From Gymnorhina tibicen (lineage: Eukaryota; Chordata; Aves; Passeriformes; Artamidae), in contig VXAZ01003281.1 of the NCBI GenBank assembly GCA_013399875.1, forward strand, positions 254,073 through 318,072: a stretch of 64,000 nucleotides of DNA. Direction: 5' to 3'. Shown in pieces: positions 23,387 through 33,900 of this stretch; within the stretch, counting starts at the first letter, position 1, and the number at the start of each line of letters is the position of its first letter. Both the position numbers and the translations under genes were made by a program. Below the pieces are notes generated by a model that was not told the origin of the DNA, did not search any database, and saw only the letters and a list, made by a program, of their open reading frames with translations.

Positions 23387-26300
23387 GCAAGTGCGGGGCC
23401 GGCGGCCGGGGGGAACCGGCGGCCGCTCCGGCCCCGTGACTCGGCCCCCGGGGCCGCTCTGTCCCCGCAGGTGAGCGGCCGGGAACCGGCGTGTCCCCGT
23501 TCGTGCGGCGGACACTGCCCGGCCGAGCCGCCGCGCTGCGCCCCGGGCGTGCCCGCCGTGCTGGACGGCTGCTCCTGCTGCCTGGTGTGCGCCCGGCAGC
23601 GCGGCGAGCGCTGCTCCGCGCTGCTGCCCTGCGACGAGAGCAGCGGCCTCTACTGCGACCGCGGCCCCGAGGACGGCGCGGCCGCCGGCATCTGCATGGG
23701 TAGGTGGCGGCGGTGGGACGCCCCCCGCCTGCGGCGGCCCTCGGGGGGCGGCGGGGAGACCCTCCCCGGGCCGGGCCCGCTGCCCCACGGTTCTCCCGCC
23801 TGCCCTCCGGCGAAGCGGCCGATCCTCAGCACCGCCAGCGCCACGGGGGACCGAGGCCGCCCCTGATGCTGCGGGAGGTGCCAGTGTGGCCGCCGAGGGG
23901 CTGGGAGGGCCGGGAAGTGTCCGAGTGCCCTCTGCCCCTGCGAAATGCCTCCCCTTTTCCCACTAGTGCTGGAGGGGGACAACTGCGTGTTTGATGGGAC
24001 GATTTATCGCAATGGGGAGACCTTCCAGCCCAGCTGCAAGTACCAGTGCACCTGCCGCGACGGCCAGATCGGCTGCCTGCCCCGCTGCAACCTGGACCTG
24101 CTGCTCCCCGGACCCGACTGCCCCTTCCCCAGAAAAGTCGAAGTCCCTGGAGAGTGCTGTGAGAAGTGGGTCTGCGACCCTGACGATGAAGTGATTTTGG
24201 GAGGTTTTGCTATGGCTGGTGAGGAAACTAAAATTAATTATCATAGTCATTGTGAGGAGGAGGTGATATCATACTGAAAATATCCACGGGGTTGCACATT
24301 GCTTGCATGGTCGATTTTTTTTCTGATCTTTTTTCTCACCTCGAGTGACTAGTAGGTATACCAGCAGTTATGAATAAAGGCAGATCTCAACAGGTAAGAG
24401 AAAAGAGATTCAGATAATCAATGTGCATAGCAGTTTTAAAAGTTAATTAAGTTAGTTTCCAATTTTTAAATTTCTGTTTATTTGGTACACATTAGTTCTG
24501 TGACCAGAATAAAACAGGGACAAGATACTAATCCTCCAAACATTCCCACACCAAAAAAAACCCCCAAAAAAACCAACAAAAAAACTCCTGCAGTCTTGCT
24601 AGTTGCTCTGCAAGAATATTTTACAACATATATACTATTATAACAGCTTTGTCTACAAGAGACTTTTTTCTCCTCTCGATTCTGCTGCTCTTTTAAGTAG
24701 TCAGCATGGTAGCTAAAATGCCAACAAATTCCAGCCTGTCCGTGCTAGAGTGCTTATGTTTATTGTTGGCATTAAAAACACTACAGAGTACTTGGAGAGG
24801 CAATGGTTATAAACACAGTGAATGGATTTGTAATAAAACCCAGTCCATTCCAAAGTGCAGAACTCAGGCTTCTTAAAAAGCTAGATAATATTTTCCCCTT
24901 TTTCAGTTTTTCCCTATTTTCATTTTTTCTGATGAATTATGTCTCCATTCCCTTTAAATTATACTATTAGTTCAACATGAATTTTCATAACTTTCTACTG
25001 AGAGTGGAGGGCACTGCATTCTCTTCCAGTCACTGCTCTTTGTGATCTTGGGCAGTTAGTTATTCCAAAACTCAGCTAATCCATTTAAAAAACAACTGAG
25101 AAGGGATTCAGGAAGAAAAGCTCTAATAGCTTTTCAGTGTGCTATGGTGTTAGTTTTAAAGCACATAAGATACAAACAAAAAGTTTGACACTTTTTATTA
25201 CCTTTCCTTTTCTTTGATTGGTCTGACAGTGACAGGGTAATCCATAAAATACTTCAAAATTGTCTGCATTCTTTTAGCAATGGCCATCCCTCTTGGGAGG
25301 CTACTTTTTCTGGATCTTTGCCATTCAAAAGGCAGAAAGGCCATTGTAGAGGAGCTTAACAGCAAGAGCTGTGACTGACGACTCAGTTGTGTTGTCTCCT
25401 TGTGTTTGCTCCTGTGCTGATCCGTGAACCAAACTGTGCCTTAGCGATATTTGCATAGTGCAGCTTAACAGTGCCAGGAGGGCAGGATGGTGGTCAGACT
25501 TGACCATGGCTTTAAGTACCTGTGGATATCTCCTGGAAATGGCTTTCCTCCTCCCTCCCCACCATCACCCTGGCTGTAGTCTGTCACTAATTGACAAGAT
25601 GGGGTGACTTCACGACTCTCAGGAGTAAAGGACTTTAGTTCCATGCTGTTCATTAGTTTAGATAAATCATTCAGCCTCTCTCCATTCATATCTAATATAA
25701 ATATTTTTATGACATAGCTTTAGAACAGATTTGTGACGTATTTCCATTAGAAAGAGTGAGGAATAAAAATCTCTTAGGATTCTAAACTGGTTTAAAAGTT
25801 GGCAGTAATTCTTCCAGCTGTGGACTTGAGGGAACTGAATCTAAATGCTTTGCTGACTACAGTGATATGCACCTTTCTGGTTTGGGGTTTTTTTTTTAGT
25901 TTTAGGAAGTTGCCATTCATGATTCCTAAAAAGACAGCTTTTAAAATTTCTAAATCCTGTCAATAGCATAGATTTTGAACCTTGTTTTGTCTCACATGTT
26001 CCTTCCCAGATATGATGGAGCTCAGTTAGATACTGAGCTTTCATGTGACTTTTTCTTGTGATAAAATTCTCTGGGGTTTTGTCTCCAGCCTACAGACAAG
26101 AGGCCACACTCGGGATCGATGTGTCAGATTCAAGTGCCAATTGTATTGAGCAGACAACAGAATGGAGTGCTTGTTCCAAAAGCTGTGGAATGGGCTTTTC
26201 CACCCGTGTTACCAACAGGAATCAACAGTGTGAAATGGTGAAGCAGACACGACTTTGCATGATAAGACCGTGTGAAAATGAAGAGTCATCTGATAAGGTA

Positions 26301-28592
26301 TGCTGCAGAGAGTGAGGCAAGGCAGCAGAATCTCTTCAGCTCTAGTTCTAAAGTTGGAATGTCATGGTCTATAATGCTCCAGATGCAATTGTACATAAAT
26401 ACACCTTTTAGCACGTGCAGCAAGCTGAGTGTTTTTGGTAAAGCATTAGACTTGCCGTGTTTGCTCAGTAGCTTTGTGCTGCACCTCCAGCACGTCAAGG
26501 GAGGTGATTCTGCCTCTCTGCTCCACTCTCGTGAGACCCCAGCTGGAGCACTGTGTCCAGCTCTGGGGCCCTCAGCAGAGACATGGACTTACTGGAGTTA
26601 ATCCAGAGGAGGGCCACCAAGATGGTCAGAGGACTGGAGCACCTCCCCTGTGAGGTAAAGCTGAGGGGATTTGGATTGTACAACTTGGAGGAGAGGAGGC
26701 TTTGGGGAGACCCCGCAGCCCCTTCCAGTACTTAAAGAGGGCCTACAAGAAAGGTAGGAACAGACTTGTAGTAGGGCCTGTAGACAGGACAAGGGGTGAC
26801 GGTTTTAAACTAAAAGAGGTAGATTCAGACTAGATATAAGGAAAGATTTTTGTACCGTGAGGGTGGTGAGACACTGGAGCAGGTTGCCCATGGAGGTGGT
26901 AGATGCCCTATTCCCACAAACATTCAAGTTTCAACATTCAGACTGGACAGTGCTCTGAACAACCTGATGTACTGGAACATGTCCCTGCTTATTTCAGGGG
27001 GGTTGGACTGGATAACCTTCAAAGGTCCTCTTCAACCCAAACTGGTCTATGATTCTATGATAATTTAAGTCATCCCAAACAGATCACATATATTGCATGT
27101 GCAGGTTATTTTGACAGTTCACAAAGTCTAACTTCTCCCACAAATGCAACTGTACTACCTGTACATATAGATCAGAGTTGCTTCAGTAATACAGAATGGA
27201 TATATCAGATTACTAGTCTGTTGAGCATCTGGAACAGCAGAGAAATGTATGAAATGTCTGCTTGATAAAGTAAACCTTATCTTAATCCTTATGATGGTTT
27301 TTTTCCAAAGGCAAATCCAACACTGACATTTCTGATGTAAAAAAAGAATTGAATTGAAGGGAGATGACTTTTTTGCTTTTTCTACATATTAAGTGTTTCT
27401 ATCAGGGAGAATAACATATCTAGATAAGAGGCCTGTCAATTTATGTAATGTTCTAAGTGTTGGAAGGCATTTCTAAGGCCTTTGCTGAACAGTCTCTGCA
27501 GTTTTAAATACCGTGTTTTGTAAAGGAGATGAAACATGTGGGAGGAGTTGAGGAGATTAACAAGAATGATGAGGGGTCTAGAAAACATGCTCATCTAGGG
27601 AAAACCAGATAGAACTGAACTTTTGAATGCAAGAGAAGAGAGATGTGTTCTCATAACCGTTGAGAATTGCAGCCTATTTTGAGTCCATGGTGGATATAAC
27701 AAGAAATGGTTAAGTGTAGACTGCATAAAAATTAAGACGTGAGTTTAAATGTTCCAAGCAGTAAGAACAGTGAACTCTTAGGATTGTGTGCAGCAGATGT
27801 GGAGTCTCTGTCATTCTAAGGACAAGTTAGTCAATCATTTGTTAAAAATAACATGGCTAAAGCTGGTTCTGCCCTGAGTGACGGGAATGGGTGATGACTT
27901 TTGCAGTTAATTTTACCCTCTTTTTTTCCTCTGAATCCAGTCCTGTAACTTGCTCATTTGACTTGCTGATTCTCTGATGGAACTACACTAGACTGAGAAG
28001 TTTTTCAGTAGAGTTTCTTAATGAATGTAGACTAGGCTTGTCTCGGATGACAAGAGTGGACTTTAATTATTTGTCTTCCATTACTGGTCCAGTAACACGC
28101 TGGTTGTCAAAGGGCAAATCTTGAGGGTGTTACCTGTAACTAACTACTGAAGCAGTTTCAGAGTCTTCTTGCTGTTGAATGAATAAAGACAACAAATTAA
28201 ATTTTCAGAGTAGACCTGTATCTTTGCATGTCAGTTGTTAAATGCTGTCCGTCTTATGCAATGATATATTTATTGTCTCTTCATATTTCTCTTAGAAAGG
28301 GAAGAAGTGTAACCGAACGAAGAAGTCAGTGAGAGCTGTTCGCTACGAATACAAGAACTGCACGAGTGTGCAGACGTACAGACCCCGTTACTGCGGCCTC
28401 TGCAGCGACGGGCGCTGCTGCACCCCACACAACACCAAAACCATCCAGGTTGAGTTCCGCTGTCCCCAGGGCAAGGTCCTAAAAAGGCCGATGATGTTGA
28501 TCAACACCTGTGTCTGTCATAACAACTGTCCTCAGAGTAACATTGTTTTTGTGCAGCCATTAGATCCCATGTCAAGTGAAGCAAAAATATGA
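23312..28592 (+). CDS. CCN3: CCN3 (NOV), secreted matricellular protein
   Basis: The spliced coding parts are 23312-23386, 23471-23699, 23967-24218, 26089-26297 and 28296-28592, giving 1062 nt or 353 aa. The chicken protein is, from memory, about 351 aa. CCN3 is a secreted protein of the CCN family (with CCN1/CYR61 and CCN2/CTGF). It binds integrins and Notch and affects adhesion, growth and differentiation. Seen here: leucine-run signal peptide (1-25), IGFBP domain with GCSCCLVC (26-101), VWC (102-185), TSP1 with WSACSKSCG (186-255) and cystine-knot CT domain (256-353). Cysteines per exon 2-5 are 12, 10, 6 and 10, total 38, the full family set. Motifs such as [19 protein letters not shown] and [11 protein letters not shown] separate it from CCN1 and CCN2. 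All domains fall one per exon, as in the family. The start is the only ATG in good context after the TATA box. Confidence 0.96.
23387..23470 (+). other. CCN3: CCN3 intron 1, 84-bp GC-AG intron
   Basis: The donor is GAG/GCAAGT, the strong consensus typical of GC donors, and the acceptor is CCCCGCAG/GT. The length, 84 bp, is a multiple of three and there is no in-frame stop, so unspliced RNA would add 28 residues between signal peptide and IGFBP domain. The family exon structure supports removal. The duplicate copy is 22640-22723. Confidence 0.85.
23471..23699 (+). CDS. CCN3: CCN3 exon 2, IGFBP domain
   Basis: Begins VSGREPACP and contains [21 protein letters not shown] and [12 protein letters not shown], the IGFBP-like module with 12 cysteines. 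The signature GCxCCxxC is intact. It ends in phase 1 at a G before GTAGGT. Confidence 0.93.
23700..23966 (+). other. CCN3: CCN3 intron 2 (267 bp)
   Basis: GT-AG intron, GC-rich, ending in a pyrimidine tract and CACTAG. Its first 245 bp are also in repeat copy 1. Confidence 0.85.
23967..24218 (+). CDS. CCN3: CCN3 exon 3, VWC domain
   Basis: Encodes [32 protein letters not shown] and [11 protein letters not shown], the von Willebrand factor C module with ten cysteines, then the hinge [14 protein letters not shown]. The acceptor is CCCACTAG and the donor GGCTG/GTGAGG. It starts and ends so that split codons for V102 and A186 join correctly. Confidence 0.96.
24219..26088 (+). other. CCN3: CCN3 intron 3
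   Basis: GT-AG intron of 1870 bp. It holds an A/C-rich low-complexity stretch at about 24552-24590 and a possible MIR-type SINE remnant near 24990-25100. The open frames inside it are not recognisable as exons. Confidence 0.88.
24990..25100 (+). repeat. Possible MIR-type SINE remnant
   Basis: The stretch 'tcactgctctttgtgatctt' then 'gggcagttagttattcc', 'actcagctaatcc' and an A-rich end follows the order of the MIR core and tail (tgtgaccttgggcaagtcac, cctcagtttcc). Divergence is high, so the call is tentative. Confidence 0.4.
26089..26297 (+). CDS. CCN3: CCN3 exon 4, TSP1 domain
   Basis: Encodes [19 protein letters not shown], then [19 protein letters not shown], then [17 protein letters not shown]. 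This is the thrombospondin type 1 module with six cysteines, often linked to integrin, LRP and sulphated glycan binding in the family. The acceptor is GTCTCCAG; the donor AAG/GTATGC ends in phase 0. Confidence 0.96.
26298..28295 (+). other. CCN3: CCN3 intron 4
   Basis: GT-AG intron of 1998 bp, interrupted by a CR1 fragment in sense orientation (26490-27060). The rest is AT-rich with nothing recognisable. Confidence 0.9.
26490..27060 (+). mobile_element. CR1 LINE 3' fragment in intron 4
   Basis: Well preserved CR1 3' region: 'ctctcgtgagaccccagctgg', 'tgtccagctctggggccct', 'ggagaggaggctttgggg', 'gacaggacaaggggtgacgg', 'gtgagacactggagcaggtt' and the tail 'ctatgattctatga'. It is in the same orientation as CCN3. 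It carries remnants of the last part of ORF2 and the 3' UTR, with no working ORF. Confidence 0.95.
28296..28592 (+). CDS. CCN3: CCN3 exon 5, cystine-knot CT domain
   Basis: Starts [11 protein letters not shown] and contains [28 protein letters not shown] and [11 protein letters not shown], then the tail DPMSSEAKI and TGA at 28590-28592. Ten cysteines form the cystine knot used for dimerisation and for partner and heparan sulphate binding. Two N-glycosylation sequons are visible: N261-R-T and N276-C-T. The second is shared with human CCN3. The first is absent from the human and chicken proteins as I recall them. Confidence 0.96.
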   Translation, partial: KGKKCNRTKKSVRAVRYEYKNCTSVQTYRPRYCGLCSDGRCCTPHNTKTIQVEFRCPQGKVLKRPMMLINTCVCHNNCPQSNIVFVQPLDPMSSEAKI

Positions 28593-29495
28593 AAAGCATG
28601 AATTAGATAGCGCAAAAAATATAAGCAGTTTATACAAAACTTGACCCACAATCAGGTGAATGTAACAATTGCGTATACGAAACATCTAAAATATTTTTCA
28701 GAATGGTCTTTCAAACTAGGTGCTTTCCCCCCCCTGTAGTTTATTAAATACCTCATTTTACATTTGCCCCCTCTGAATGTCTTTTATTCACTTGAAGGAA
28801 ATTTTGTACCTTGGACAGAGCCTTCTTTTTTTCTTGATGGTGGCATAAAGATTACAAAGCCAACAGCTAGACTTTCCCCTTGAGTTAAGGGGATCATGCT
28901 GCAAGTTTCAGTAGGTGTAAGACTGGGCTCCTTGAGAGTAAATGTATTCCATGAGGAATGCATGATACTGTATCACATAAGCTTCCAGGCTTTTAACTTC
29001 ACTTTCCATACTGCATATAAAACACTTCAGCAGTGTTCTTTTTTCTTTTTAATGAAACTCTTGTTTTTTGATGACAGTAAAAATCTTACTGATGAAAGTG
29101 TTGCTTTCTTGTGGCTTATAAAATACCTTCTGTCAATACCTCTGACTTTGAGGATTAAGTTTGCACATAGCCCCTGAAATGGCATAGGTAAGATCTCTTA
29201 TCCTGAAGCACAGCAGGTTGATAGCGGCCAGCAATTACATTTCTCTTTGGTAACTTCACTAACAGTCGAATCCAAAACCAGCTGAAGTCAGTGCTGTATA
29301 AGAATTTGGTTCTAATCAATGTGTGTCTGTAGATATAACTATTTGGATGCAAAAATAATATATCTGTAAATTCCTCTAAAATACTAACTGTATCATATGG
29401 TGCTTCATTTCTTAGAAAGGTGTATATGTAAATAGAAACTGTACATACTGTAATATAACTTTACTAAGTAAATAAACTTTATGTGATCCAAAATA
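28593..29495 (+). other. CCN3: CCN3 3' UTR
   Basis: AT-rich non-coding sequence between the stop codon and the polyadenylation signal. The length of about 0.9 kb gives a processed message of about 2 kb, reasonable for CCN3. The open frame at 28896-29177 is not coding. Confidence 0.8.
29471..29476 (+). terminator. CCN3: CCN3 polyadenylation signal AATAAA
   Basis: The first AATAAA after the stop codon, followed by T/G-rich sequence (about 29495-29515) suited to a downstream element. Cleavage is expected near 29490-29500. Confidence 0.8.
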
Positions 29496-29499
29496 TTTT

Positions 29500-30581
29500 T
29501 TGCTAAAGTTGTTTTTCTTAAACTACCAGCTTTTAACAGCTAAAAGCAGTGGGAAGAAAAAGGGTCTGCAGACTCCTGAAAACAAGATGCTTTCTTGCAT
29601 TATTCTTGATGTCCCTCATCCTAATCACTGCCTTAAAAGTCATGCAGTGCCTTGCTACAGGGAAGCATGAATAATTTGTGGGGCACATAGGATGTTTCTT
29701 TCAGAGTAAGTTAGCATGGGAGATAGGATAATGTAAATAAAGTTTGTGTGCCCTGAAATGTAGTGGTGGTGGTGAAAAATAATTACATGATTCAGAGTTC
29801 ATATTTGGTTCTGAACAACTAACAAAGTATTTCATTGGGTCATGCAACACTTCAAGCCTCAGAAAATCAGCTTGTGACCATGTTTGTGTTAGATACGGTA
29901 TGGCAATATCCTCAAGGAATATAGAGCCTGAGGAGGGTGGCAGTTTCATGTATATTAGATCATGTATGTAGCAGGATTGTGCCAAAAGGTCCTGAGTACA
30001 ACTGTGGAGATGTTCAGCTGCTTCAACTGTGAGACCAAGTTTAGCTTGGTGTGTGTCTGTCTCTGTTAGCGACAGCAGAGTTTGTACTTATGCCACAACT
30101 GTTCTATAACCATGTGATAAGAAACAAATCTGTCTTGAGGCAGAAAGCCGAATCTTAACATCCTAGTGTTCTTCTCCTCTGAAGGAGCTATCAAACTCTG
30201 GTTTGGCAATTCCTGAGGGGTGGAATTCAGTTGGGGGCTAAGACTACTCTTTTTAGCCAGTGAAGCCTGAGGTAAAGATAACTATGAGCAAGCATCAACA
30301 GCTGATGGGTTTTTAGCAACTTTTAGGTTATCCTTGAAATTATGAGGCCCTGGTACTAAAACTGATTCAGTTAAGGTTTAGATAGATGGGGTCCTCACCT
30401 GGACTCTTGCACGTGTCTTTCTCCACTAACTCCACCAGTGATGAATTTCTCTGTTGTCATTGCTATTGTTATCAACACATTCCTTCCTGTCTTATGCTTT
30501 TCAAACAGCTGGAACAAGACTATTTTTGTGCATACATGCAACACTCCCTGCCCTTGCACTGTTTATAGTGCAATCCCTAAT
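29500..30581. other. Intergenic, no feature seen
   Basis: AT-rich sequence between the CCN3 3' end and a CR1 copy. No coding segment recognised on either strand. Confidence 0.45.
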
Positions 30582-30950
30582 CACAGAATCATAGAATAGT
30601 TTGGGTTGGAAGGGACCTTTAAGGGTCATCTGGTCCAAGCCCTCTGAAATAAGCAGGGACATATTCCACCGCTTCAGGCTGCTCAGAGTCCTGTAACCCG
30701 ACCTTGAATGTTTCCAGGGATGGGGATCTATCACCTGCCTGGGCAACCTGTTCCAGTGTCTCACTACCCTCATTATACAGAATTTCTTCCTTATATCTAG
30801 TTTGAATCTACCTCTTTTAGCTTAAAACTGCTCTCTCTCTCAGCCTTTCCTTGGAGGAGAGGTACTCCATCCTTTTGACCAGTTTTGTGGCTCTCCTCTG
30901 GACCTGGTCCAAAAGGTCCATATCTTCTGATGTAACACCCTCTGTGCTAG
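30582..30950 (-). mobile_element. CR1 LINE 3' fragment, minus orientation
   Basis: The + strand starts 'cacagaatcatagaatag' and 'tttgggttggaagggacctt' and continues through 'gggcaacctgttccagtgtc', 'ttccttatatctagtttgaa' and 'ctctcctctggacctggtcc', the reverse complement of the CR1 3' region. It is about 370 bp and moderately diverged. The left end is sharp at the tail repeats; the right end fades near 30950. Confidence 0.95.
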
Positions 30951-33900
30951 GAAATGCCAAGACCTAGACAGGACATGGCCAGGACTCCTCAAAGCAGATG
31001 CGAAGTGATTAAGGAGTAGATCAGAATCCAGGAGAGATGGAAGAAGAGGTTTTTTTAAAACTACTTTCATCCCACATCTCCTCCTGCATCTCCCCTCCAC
31101 CCCAAAAATCAGGCTGGTTTGTGCAATGCTTCTCTAATATAATGCAAGCTATGAAGTATTTCTCTGGATCATCTTGCAAATTACGGGCATATTGATTTTC
31201 GAGAGATGCATCAACTACTGAACAATGCAGCAATAATGTCTGGACAAATTTAAACAGTTTTTGGATTAATAAAACCTAGCTAATCCTGAGCCAGATGTAA
31301 TTAGAGAGGAATGCAGTCAACCACTGATTTCCTATGCAGTAAAATGGTTCATTCACTTTGACAGTTCCTCTCTTTCATTCACACCCCAAGTAATTTATAC
31401 TTGTGCATCAGCTTATCATTGTTGCATTGCTTCTCCTCTATTCCTGTGCTTTCCATCAATGTTATCTGGATTTTCATGTCATTCCTTAAGTTTTACTTTT
31501 ATTGGATCATACAAGCACAGCACAGGCACCAGGGAGAAGCAGTTCAATAAGTAGCTTCCACTTTGCAGGCAAGTTAAAAAGCTCATCTGGGATATGAACC
31601 CACCACCCTTTATACATTAAGGTCATCCACTGCTCTTAAGTTTGTGGGGTTTTTCCCCCTACAAAGGCAGGAGTTTTATTTTTGGAGAGACATAAATGCA
31701 GCTTCCTGCTGGGACTCCTCTTGTGGATTGTCCATCACTTCCTTTGGAAAGGGGAATACGTGCGCTACGGCGTATGAGTTCAAGTGCAACTTGGGTAACT
31801 CCTTTTGTCTATACTGTTTCCCCAGCACTTTAAACTATAGCCTGCACTTCAGTAAACCAGTGCCAAAATGCCCCCATAACCTTTCTTCGTGATGCTCTAC
31901 CTGATTTCTACATCTTCAACCCATTTTGTGAAAAGGTAATTGCGTTGTTATGAGCACTGCAACCTCCATGAAAGAGAAGTGCTACAGTGTTCAAATCTTT
32001 ATTAGCCATCTTTATAAACACCAGAACTACAGCGGTCTCAATGTCTTCTTATGTTACTTTAGCATTTCAGCAGGAAAAAGCTTTTGGAAGGGATCACAAG
32101 TGTTTCCTCTGGACAAAAGGAGCCAAAGATCTGACCCAGTTTTACTGTCTTTTAGACTATATACATAATACCAATTCAGTGGCTATTTTTACCTCAGCTC
32201 AGTAGAGCTAGCTTTTCATCTGCTATCAGTTTGGTTATATGCATTTAGATGAATTTTACTTTAATATGGACAGTTACTGTCTTAATCTTTGGGCTAATTT
32301 CAGCCTGTTCCTGAAAAAGCTCTTGACACTGATTTAATTAAAACACAACAGTGGTGTGTCAAACCTGTGAAATTTATATGAGTAAATTCCAGTGATAAAG
32401 TCCTGAACATTTCTGGTGTAGAGCTGTGATTTTCCTGAAGAAGCAAAATTAATAACTCAGATTGAGAAAAATTAAATTATTCAAATGTCAGCAATTCATA
32501 TTCATATGTCCAAGGATTCATATCTGAGCATCTCAGGGAATATCACTCAGCTTCTATGTATGGGTCCATACAGCAATGTGTACTGAGTGTGTGTTGATGA
32601 AACAAGCATAAAATATACTGGTCAACTTGTTCATCCCATGTTCTCTGAACATACATACCTTTCCTTTGCTACTACAAGTGAAGCACTGCCCCAAAAATAA
32701 GTCACTTAACAGTTTTTGGTGTTAACAAGTGGTAGGCTAAGTACACCTTCAATAACTGATGTGATGATACCCAGTGTTACACCCTACAGCACACATAGCC
32801 TGAGATTTTTATAGCTGCTTCCAGGTCTCTTTCATCTCTAGGACTTCATCAAAACAGCAGACTTCTTGCATTTAATCTGCTTTGAACTTCTCTAGGGCAG
32901 CAGTCAAACCCATTGAAAATGTCTTTTTGCCTTCACTGACTGTGTAAGGAGACCAGCTGACAGCCTCCTCAACTGATGCCTGACACTAGAGTGAAAACCT
33001 CGAAATGGGTAGAATTCTAAAATTGATTTCACTAAGATCATGGCCTCACCCTCTCTGTTTTCCAGTATAATTCCAGGAGTAGTATAATGTATAATGAAAT
33101 ATTCAGGAAAAATAGAATGTTACTATTTTTTTTCTTTCTAGTCCAAGCTCTAAGTTTTCCTCACCCTATTTTCAATAATTTCTAGTTGTGTGGGAAGATG
33201 GATGGAAAAAATTCATTTACTCTTTCTAGTCCTAGTATTTACATATTATGACAAATGAGAACTTCATGAAATAACATTTTATTTCTCTCCTCTGAAAACT
33301 CAATACACTGGAATTTCTTTTTCTTTTTTTTTTTTAATAATAAAGTCATTCTTTTGTACCAAAGCTTTCTTGTGTTGACAGAAACTTTGTTTCTTGTTTC
33401 AAAAACTAATTCTAGTTATGTCCACCATGCTAAATTTTGTAATATGAGCTGTCTATTGAAGGCACAAAATTTAGTGTGACCTGAGGGAAAATTCTGCTCT
33501 GATTTTCCCATTATCAATCCCAGTTTATGCATTACACAGGTATGTACACCCTTTCTATGACCAGAGCTGCTACGCTGGTATCAGTCAAGAGACCTACCAT
33601 ACAACTACAACAGGAAGAGTTTAGTTGCAAGTATCTAGCAAATACTTTAAATATTTGTTTTAATCCCTGATGTTAAAATTTTTATTTCTATAAATGCGTA
33701 AAGTTAGAGCTAAGTCTCTTTCTTTATCATTAAACACATGTTTGAAATCTCATATTCTCCATGGACCATAGAGGGAGCCCAGCAGATTGCCTGCCAGTGA
33801 GCTTGCTGGAGAACACAAAATTAATCTCACACTAAGCCTCTCCACTCAGAGAGGACCCTTGCTGGTCAATTGACTTAATTGAGTGATTTGTAGATTAGCA

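Larger units (their letters stand above)
23199..23944. repeat. 746-bp direct repeat, copy 2
   Basis: Second copy of the promoter-exon 1-exon 2 segment. It runs directly into the end of intron 2 and exon 3, so this is the copy physically continuous with the rest of CCN3. It ends 22 bp before exon 3. Confidence 0.95.
21930..23960. promoter_or_regulatory. CpG island over the CCN3 promoter
   Basis: About 2 kb of very GC- and CpG-rich sequence in an otherwise AT-rich window. It covers the promoter, exon 1, exon 2 and most of intron 2. Its length is inflated by the 746-bp repeat. A GC box (GGGGCGGG, about 22134) and other G-rich runs lie upstream of the TATA box, so the promoter combines a CpG island with a TATA box. 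The long open frames on both strands here (for example - 21655-22643 and + 21967-22692) come from the lack of AT-rich stop codons and are not genes. Confidence 0.85.

Noticed and set aside
22496..23788. Minus-strand frames of 181 codons occurring twice
   Set aside because: They are the antisense of CCN3 exons 1-2 in the two repeat copies.
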